Shown here in pieces: positions 24,301 to 33,300 of a stretch of DNA of 64,000 nucleotides. Position numbers and translations under genes: made by a program. Positions within the stretch are counted from its first letter, which is position 1; each line of letters begins with the position of its first letter. The notes beneath the pieces were generated by a model, which had not been told where the DNA came from, searched no databases, and worked only from the letters and a program-made list of their open reading frames with translations. Where the stretch lies: NCBI GenBank assembly GCA_944989445.1, contig CALYLW010000059.1, positions 434,001 through 498,000 on the forward strand, given 5' to 3'. This stretch comes from Ampullaceana balthica (lineage: Eukaryota; Mollusca; Gastropoda; Lymnaeidae).

Positions 24301-27300
24301 AACTTTAGATAACAGAGTCTACATTTAGCACCTCTGAGCATCTGTACGCGGTTCGGTCTATTCATCTTATCCAAGCTACCGCAAAGGGCATTTCACACAT
24401 CTTGGTCAGTCCTGACCAGACTAACACTACCAGTCCTGGCCAGCAACAGGAATATTTGATCTAAAGACCCTTTAACCTCCATAATTCTCTACAATATAGA
24501 AAGTATAAAAATAATTACCCAGTAAAACACGAGATCAGCATCAGCTTAGTTACTTTCTCTTTATTTTCTCTTTACAAATTTTTTTAATCCATAAATCCAG
24601 GGTGGGGGCAAGCGCCCCCTTTGCCCCCCCCTGCGGGCGCCCATGTTTCCAGGTGATATGCAAGCGAAGAGTTAGAACCATGGTAGCAATGTTCCCTTTA
24701 AGCAGCGCGGCTTCGCAGATATTTGACCGACGCCACGCAGGAGTTTAGAATCACCACGCAGCAAATTTTGTAAAATATTGCCCAAAAAATGGACGTTGTG
24801 CAACTTTGCACACGAGTTGTTTTTTTTAACTTTGCGCACGGACCAACGAAGCTTATACTTAGATGGAACATTGCATGGTAGGTAAACGATTTCTCTCATT
24901 GGACACATGACCTTTATCAACATTTTGAACAGTCATGTCAGACAATAGTTTAAAACCAAAATGTTCGTGTAATCGTCCGGAAATTAGTTTATATTTATCG
25001 GCCGAGATATTTTACTTTTTGACTTCCAGTACATTTATAAGTGGTGGGTCGATTAATCGTTAAAATAATTTTTAATCGTTAAAAAATTTAACGATTAGTC
25101 GAGAAATTAATCGTTAATTTCCGCAGCCCTAAGATATAACTATATTTTTTTTAAACATCAACAATTCAGTTCATTTGTTTGTGTGTGTTTCCTTCAAGTG
25201 GCCTCAGTTTTTAAATTTTACACCAACTCATGGACCTGTTTTTGGTGGCACGACTGTTACATTTCAAGGCAGAAACCTTAATATCAACAAAACCATTCTG
25301 ATAACGGTGGCTAATGTTAAGTGTAACATCGATGAAACCCAAAACCGAGGAAACGGGTAAGAAAATTATTTATTTGTGATCAATAATTTGTAAAAATAGA
25401 AATAAAATATATAACTATTCGACCCTTGTTATAAACATTAGCTAGATTTATGTCAAGCTTAGCATTAAATTCTTTGCTACTTGTTTAAAAAGAAAATTAT
25501 TATAAATTATTTGTAAAAGAAAAGACCACCAAACGAAATGCCGCTAAAAGAGTGGACAAAAATATTATTGAGACGGAAATGCGGCAACTTTTTACCTGCT
25601 TAAGTTATTTGACAATTTATCTTAATTAATGACAAACTTTTGCATCTTTATAAGACTTTCAACTAATGCTACCATCTTGGTACACAGCATTTCACTGTTA
25701 TCAAATCCGTTGTCTATCATAATAATTTATCAACCGATTTTATTCACGATTTTTATTTCACTAAAGTTTATTGTTCAGTAAACCAATCTAAAATGTTCCT
25801 CACAAGTGAAGTTTTCCGAATTTGATTTGGCGCAGGTAGCCGCAAATTAAATGGTGGTTATTTATAAAAACATTTGTTTGACAGACCGACTGACGTTTTA
25901 CTAGACGATCTGTATTTGAATATCTAAAGTTTATTGATCTCTGGCCAAAAATATTGCTCCCGATCATTTAAGATTTAAAGTTTAAACACACATTTTATAG
26001 GAATATAATCAGGATGTATACTGGTTTAAATTAAAAAAATGGACAACTTTGTTTCAGAACTGATGTTGAAGTTATAATTTATTTTCCCAGGTCAGTTCAC
26101 TTATGCAATACAAGCAAGTCCTTCAATGAAACGCCACACTGTGGTAACGTTGAAACAGCTATAGGCGACTTTACACATACCTTTCTGAACGATTACTTCT
26201 GTTACCATGGAAATCCTATAATCACTGACGTTTCTCCAAATATGACTTTACAACGGTAATAAAAGATTTAATATTGTTGATTTAAAATGATAATATTTAT
26301 TACATTAAAAAAATTAATAACACAGCTGATAAACGGAAAAAAAAATTTCGCATGGTCAGATGCGGTTTCATTGGATTTATTCTTTTTAGTGCTTTAACAA
26401 ATAGTTGATGGCATTAAAATAATACAAAGAAACTGCTTTTAATAAATTTTGAAAAAAAATTTTAAGAAAGAATTATTTAGTGTATTTGGGGTAGATTTTC
26501 ATTTGTTAAACATAAATCCACAAAATTTTACAAAAGTAGTTATATATAACATTGTCCTTTTCGTCTTTTTTAAAACTCGGCTATCATATATTGGAGTTTT
26601 ATATAATACGATAGTTTTCTTTTCTTAAACTTTTGCAGTGGTGGCATAATTTTGACTGCTTTGGGTGAGAATCTTGAACATGGCCGTAATTTTGATTGGC
26701 AGATCAACTGCTTAAATAAAGTAAGAAACAACTAGCATTTTCTTGAACTTTGCTAATACAGGCAGAAGTATAAAATGTTGGAGAGGCATCTACTAGAGGC
26801 AACTCAAACACAGCTCAATAATATTTGTCTCCATGCTTGAAATTTTTATAAAATTGTGTATTATTGATTGGACTGTTAATAATTTCTATTTCTTTACTTT
26901 GCTTTTTTTTAAATTTCAGATTACAAAAGGACATTGCAGGTACAACAGAGAAAATGTTTTGACGTGTCAAATTTCTAATCTTCACGATGTTACCGAGTCA
27001 TATTTTCAAAACAACAAGTCAGCAATTTATGTCGATGCTCAGCTATTCCTGATAATGGACAACAGTGCAATAAATTCACCAACAGTTATCGGCATTCACC
27101 GAGATCCAATATTTAAGAATTTATCTTCTGGAGAGTGTGACAGCTCAAGGAATACTGTTTTTATAAGGGTCATTAAAATTATTTATTAAATCCTATTGCT
27201 TAATTATAACCTTTTTATTCTGGTTTTATTGTGGACAAAATCATTTCATGATTTTTTTTTATATTCCAGATACAATCGTATCAAAGTCTCATAATATATT

Positions 27301-30300
27301 GTTTTATTAGTAATTAGTATCCATTATTCAAAAGATTTTGAGGTATTTTACAATATCTATGAGTGAATAAACTATATGTTGTAAAGGGTTTTTTCCCTCT
27401 TGCCTTGCTCTTATATAAACAGTTGAAGTTCCAATGTTATCTTTACCAGGGCCAGTACTTTTCTGAGTTTATCAGCAGCCAAGTCAATGTGTGGACATTT
27501 AAAGGGGGAAATTGCCAAATGCAATACATCAATGAGAGTTTTATGGCATGCCATTTAAAAGATGATAAAACAAAACAACAAGACTTGAATAAACAGGGGG
27601 ACAACTCAACAGAAACAACAACCTCTGAGATCAGGAATGGAAGCACTAGAAAGCTAAATATAGTTACAGGTTTACAAAAGGAATCACAACCCCAAAGAGG
27701 AATCACAACCGAGTTGTCAACTGCTTCGAAAAAATCATTGGAACAGACTTGTCCATTAACCATTAAACTTGGCTACATGAAATTACTGCTATTTAAGACT
27801 GAAGTGAGACATCGAGACGATTCACTTACATATGCAATGACATCAGCTCTAGTTTTTGCCATAATACCCCCTGCAGTATTAGCTCTAACACTAACGTTAA
27901 GTCTAATAAAATTTACAACATTGAAAAAGAAATACGTGAGTCTACTTTTCAACGACGTCGATTCAGGTATTTTTATTCACTTTTTGAGTTTTTCCCTTTA
28001 TTTCTATACATGTGTGCATTTTAGGTATTTTCTCTTAATTGCATTGGTTCTTTAAAATGAGATGATATGGGTGCTTTATATGAGTAGTTTATGTACGGAC
28101 ATATGTCTAATGATTTTATGCAAAGAATTTAGCAAGCTGTTGAAAATGATGCAAAATTTATTGTCAATGTCATACTTGATAGATGAGAAAATTAAATATA
28201 AACATTTACACTTTGATTTTGCTTACCTCACATATTTATTGTAGCTCCTACCCCACACCACCCAAGATATATTTCTACATGGTTTTATCAATCAAAAAAA
28301 CAACAAATATGTAAGGAACTCTTTTATTCATTCTATGAAATCGGTCTTAAATAACACAAAGAATTACTTGTGAAATTAAAAACTCCTATTCTTTAACTAC
28401 ACTAAACGATTTCGCTCAATCGACACATATCGTCTTAACAAGCATTAAACATTCCTGAATGACCAAGTGCAATTTTACATATTGTTTCTTTTAAGTTTCA
28501 TATCTCATCTTATCTATTACAGATGCTCCTTCTAAACAGATGATTATTGCGTTCTGGGCTTATCCATGATTTAATTCTAGTCTTAAAGTTTTATTAGATT
28601 TTAAATGATAATGTAATGTTTTTCCTAGTTTGATTGGTGTTGGAGATGTTTTTCACAGAGAACTCGCAGGTTAAAGATTTGCTCCGTTGTGCTTCTTCCT
28701 GCTCTGAAGCCCGCCTGCTCTTCTGAGATTATTTGCTCTGTGAGAGACGTGTTGTTGTGTTTACATTGTATGAGAATGCAATGACTTGACCAAGTATGAA
28801 ACACGTGGTTTGAGAGGTGAACTGTAAGCGTGCCTGGTCAATGACTGAGAGAATAGCGGGCTATAAATGTACGGTTCATGAGGCAACCGGAGTTGATTGC
28901 GGTGGATGACAGTTGATTGCATACGAGCTGTTTAGGTAGTTGATTGTACAGTTGATCACAGTGAATTGTATACAGTGATTAAACACAGTTGTTACCAGAC
29001 CACAGTGTGTTAAAGACTTGTCTCTTGACTAGCCATAATAAGCTTTTACATGCTCTGTTTGTGGTTTCAGTCTGTTTAATATGACCATAAGCGTGACTTT
29101 GCTGGGGGACTAATCAGGCTTGTTGTACGGTAGTTCTGGCACATCTGTAAATTACCCTTCTTTTGGAGCGTAATAACCACTGATTGCGTCTAGGGTGTTG
29201 GCCATTTTCCTGTCTGCCAGATCTTGTTGCACATGTTGGTTAGGATGTTTATTACAGGCTCACCTCCTGCCTGAATCAGTTCGCCTGGAATATTGTCTGC
29301 TCTAACTGATTTCCCTCTTTTCAATTTTCGTACAGCCAGCTCCACCTCATCACGGAGAATAGAATGCATGTCTGTGTTAGTTGACGTCGGGAAGTTGAGC
29401 ACTGATGCATCTCCTTTTGAGTCTTCATTGTACAGCTCAGAACAGTATTCGGTCCATCCTTTGAGAATTTCTTGTTCTCCTGTGATACATTTTGCGGATT
29501 TATATTGTATGGTTGAGGTACGACCTTGTTTGGTGGATGTCAAGTCTGTGTCAATCTTGTTAGCCTTTTTTCAGTTGTTCCTTAGTAAATTTTCATCAAT
29601 TTCTGAACATTGTTGTTCTATCAATTCTTGTTTGCTTTTTTCAAATCTTTTCTTATCTTTTTATTGATTGCTCTTTATCTGGGTGCTCCTTCTGCAGTAT
29701 TCTTTACGCTCTTAAGTTTTCTTCTTTCATCGCATAGTTCCAGAATATTAGAGGAGTCCCATGTTTTTTTTTATTGCTCGCTTCTTACCTAGTACTTCTT
29801 TTGCTGTTTCAATTATTGTGGTATTGAAGGTATCAGTGACTAGGTCTATGTCTGTGAAAAACATCTCCAACACCAGAGTGACCTCTATCATGTATTCATA
29901 GACTTTAAAAAAGCGTTCGACAGAGTGTGGCATTCAGCACTGTGGGCAACTATGCAAAAGTTCAACATTAATGCAAATCTCATTGAAGTGATCAAAAACC
30001 TGTACAACATAGCAACTAGCGCAGTACTCTTTAACAGCAAGCTGGGAGATTGGTTCAAGACCACTGTTGGTGACAGACAAGGATGCCTACTTTCCCCCAT
30101 CCTCTTCAACCTCTTCGATGAAAGGATTATGACAGATGTGCTAAAAAAACGCGTCGGAACAGTCTGCATCGGAGGGAGAATAATAACCAACTTACGCTTT
30201 GCCGATGACATAGACGCCGAGCTGGCAGCGAGGACGAACTAAAAGAATTCACTTCAAAACTAGAGAAAACAACAAAGGCGTATGGCATGGAAATCAATGC

Positions 30301-33300
30301 AGAAAAGACCAAGGTCGTGGCAAATAGAACATTCACAAATGAAAATCTGATAAACGGGCAAAAACTGGAAGAGGTCTCCACCTTTAGATATCTAGGAGCC
30401 GTAATATCCGACGAAGGCTCAAAGCCAGAAATTCTTGCCAGAACAGCCCAGACAACCGCAGCGCTGAGCAAACTAAAACACATCTGGCAAAGCAAGAAAC
30501 TCTCTCTGATATCAAAGATTCGACTAATGCGTTCTCTGGCGATGTCGGTCTTCTGTTATCATTATGTCTGTGTGGTGAAATATATTATTGGGCCTTTCCT
30601 GTTGTTTCATTTCAGTTGGTTCTCTATGACAGACAGACAGAAAGAAAGACAGATAGACGGACGGATAGAGAGGCACACAGACAGACGGACAGACAGACAG
30701 ACACACATACAGACAGACCTAGAAGTTTACCGATTTCTTCATTGTCGCTAAATTTGAACTTCAGAATATTACACAGACGTTGCAGTAAAAATTTTACATT
30801 AGACCTCGCTCTTCACTCACCAGTTGAAAACAAGTTAATTTTAAGTGCCGCGCAGATTTTCTTGAGTTAATCAAGGTATTATACGAATGGTGAGGGTTAA
30901 ACAACTAGTAATAATAGGGGGCAGTCTGTTTGTTTTACAATTATTAACATTTTATTGTTCTCATTTCTTCTCTTTGCTTAGATCTTTACATGAATACTTT
31001 TCATTTAGAAATGATAACAAAACTTTTCACACTTGATTTCTCAAATTTATCCATTCTTAACATCAAATTGAAAATAAAAAACTTTTATGTAGTGACAAAT
31101 TTTAACACAATTAATTAAATAACAAAAGTTTAATTTCCGACATCTCAACAGTCTAAACGTGAAGGATTGATGGAAGAGGGTTGAATAAAGAAGTGTATTG
31201 GATTTTTTTTTCTAAGAAAATATTAAGACATTAAAGAAAAAAGTCAATTTATTAAATTCGAGGCTTTGTTTACCCGATAATGGGCCATCACGTAACATAA
31301 AAGATATCGCACAAGCAAAATAAATAAGTTTATCGAACAGAAAATCCTTAAAAGGAAGTCCATTTTGGGGAAATATTTTATTGCACTTTGTGAAAAATTG
31401 AACTCATAATTGAAAGATACGACACAAATTATAAGAGATATTCATGAGGGCTGTCCACATTTGTTTTATAAGCTTTTATGCCTTAGAATGGTTATTATGA
31501 TATCATTATATTTTTCAAATTAAATTTAATCTCTATTTATCAATTAACTATAACAATTTTTATTTATCTAAAAGGAAGCGAAGTAACAACAAAATCGAAC
31601 CTTAAGCAAATTCTAGATTCTGTTGTTGAAATTGACAAGACTTCAGATGTGGAGAACATCTTTATATCTTTGGATCAACTTATTATCGGCAAAGTAATTG
31701 GGCATGGTGAGATTCTCTTATGTTATAAAGTTATAACGTCTTAAAAAGGAATTTTAGAAAAAGTGAATAATTTTAAACACATTATTTCTTGATTTCTGAA
31801 GATAAATTTATTTTAAAATCATATATTACCTAGTTATTAGAAACACATTTTTTCAAAAGAAATGAGCTTTGATAATATTGTAAGAATATATAGAGATATA
31901 CCTCACAATAAAGTCAAAATAATTAATGACTTCCTTCAAATCTCTTTATTATGAATTATTAATGAAAAAACGTAGTATATTGAAAGCTCTGTCAAAGTCT
32001 TTAATGAAGTGAAAGCTTAAATTTATAATATATTCAAATTTAAAGTGTTTTTAAAGTTTTATAAATGAAACACTTGTCACTGTCGCAGGTAATTTTGGTT
32101 TGGTGTACGAAGGTCTCCTACTGACAGGATCTGGTCAGCAGCCTCAAGCGGTAGCCGTTAAAACTCTCAAAGGTAAACAGCTGAATGTACATTTTGTTGC
32201 TATGCTAGAATAATATTTAATTGCGCATTTAAAAAAATGTTAATGCTTATGTTCTACCGTGAAAACCTTCTTTAACGCTATTGTTTTTCAAAGCCGTTGT
32301 GAGGGTACATGAGAGACAAACAAACCGCTAGGGAGTAACAATAAATATTTTTTGACGATACCCTTTGCAACCAAAAAAACGTATTTATTTCAAAATGTTT
32401 TTCAATTATTGCAATTTATAATTATTTAGGGATAGATTTTAATTTTTTACACAAATTTTGACATTAAAATATTCTGTTAAGATCCCACATGCCATAACAT
32501 CGACTTACAAGGACTGGTTAGAGAAGCTGTCGTCATGAGAGAATTTCATCATCCACACGTACTCGGTCTGGTTGGTCTGGCAGAGAAAGAGCCAGGAGTT
32601 CCATACGTCATACTTCCTTTTATGGCGAACCGTGACCTCTTGACCTATGTGCGTGAGACGTCAGTGGTATGTAAATCACATTGAATTATTTTTTTTAATT
32701 ATCTATAACACACTAATTACTTTAGGAACAGTCTAATGATTTCCTTTAAGGTAGTTCAAAGTAAGAGCATATCTCATTTGCACTTTATTAACAGAACCTC
32801 TGATTTAAGTTTTGTCAGTGAATTCCATATTTTTAAACATTGAAAATTGAGTATAATATGCATGGCAAGGGGGGGGTGGCATACGAATTTTAGAAAGGCT
32901 TGTGTAAAAAAATTTTTGAAGGCACAAAAATCCATATTATTTGAATATTAAATGCCCGGTATTGCTTCATTATTTTTCGCTGAAAAAATAACGATAATCC
33001 CGGAAAGTCCGGTACAAAACCGGACATCTGACAATTCTAGGCACAGAAAAGTATGGGCAACACTGTTTTACAGAATACATTTTATCCTCTACAATTGCAT
33101 TACGATTTTTTCCCGTTCACTAGACCCTAACCCTGTATGACGTCATTAAATATGGAGCTGAGATATCTGACGGCATGGCCTACCTCAGTCAGCTGAGATG
33201 TGTCCATCGTTATCTGGCGGCCAGGAATTGTATGTGAGTTCCTGAACTCATTTTAGTTTAAACCTGTCGACCGGATTAGTCAAAACAAGAAATTTAAAAA

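Larger units (their letters stand above)
22103..25131. mobile_element. hAT-like DNA transposon in RTK intron 3
   Basis: Ends are TAGGGCTG and CAGCCCTA, with 8 bp flanks AAATATAA (22095-22102) and AGATATAA (25132-25139) matching 7 of 8, as for hAT target duplications. Both ends carry repeats of TTAACGATTAAT in direct and inverted form over ~80 bp. The interior holds the solo LTR at 22729-23029, several G/C-rich transposon-end-like runs (22455-22480, 23250-23290, 23785-23840, 24598-24650) and a tRNA-like patch at 23525-23580. I find no transposase, so it is non-autonomous or heavily replaced. Confidence 0.65.

Noticed and set aside
24672..24923. 83-codon minus-strand frame inside the hAT-like element
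   Set aside because: No recognisable transposase or other domain; flanked by repeat debris.
27936..27941. GTGAGT as donor of RTK exon 8
   Set aside because: It is a strong donor but leaves phase 0, which puts exon 9 into a stop; the donor at 27967 gives the phase exon 9 needs.
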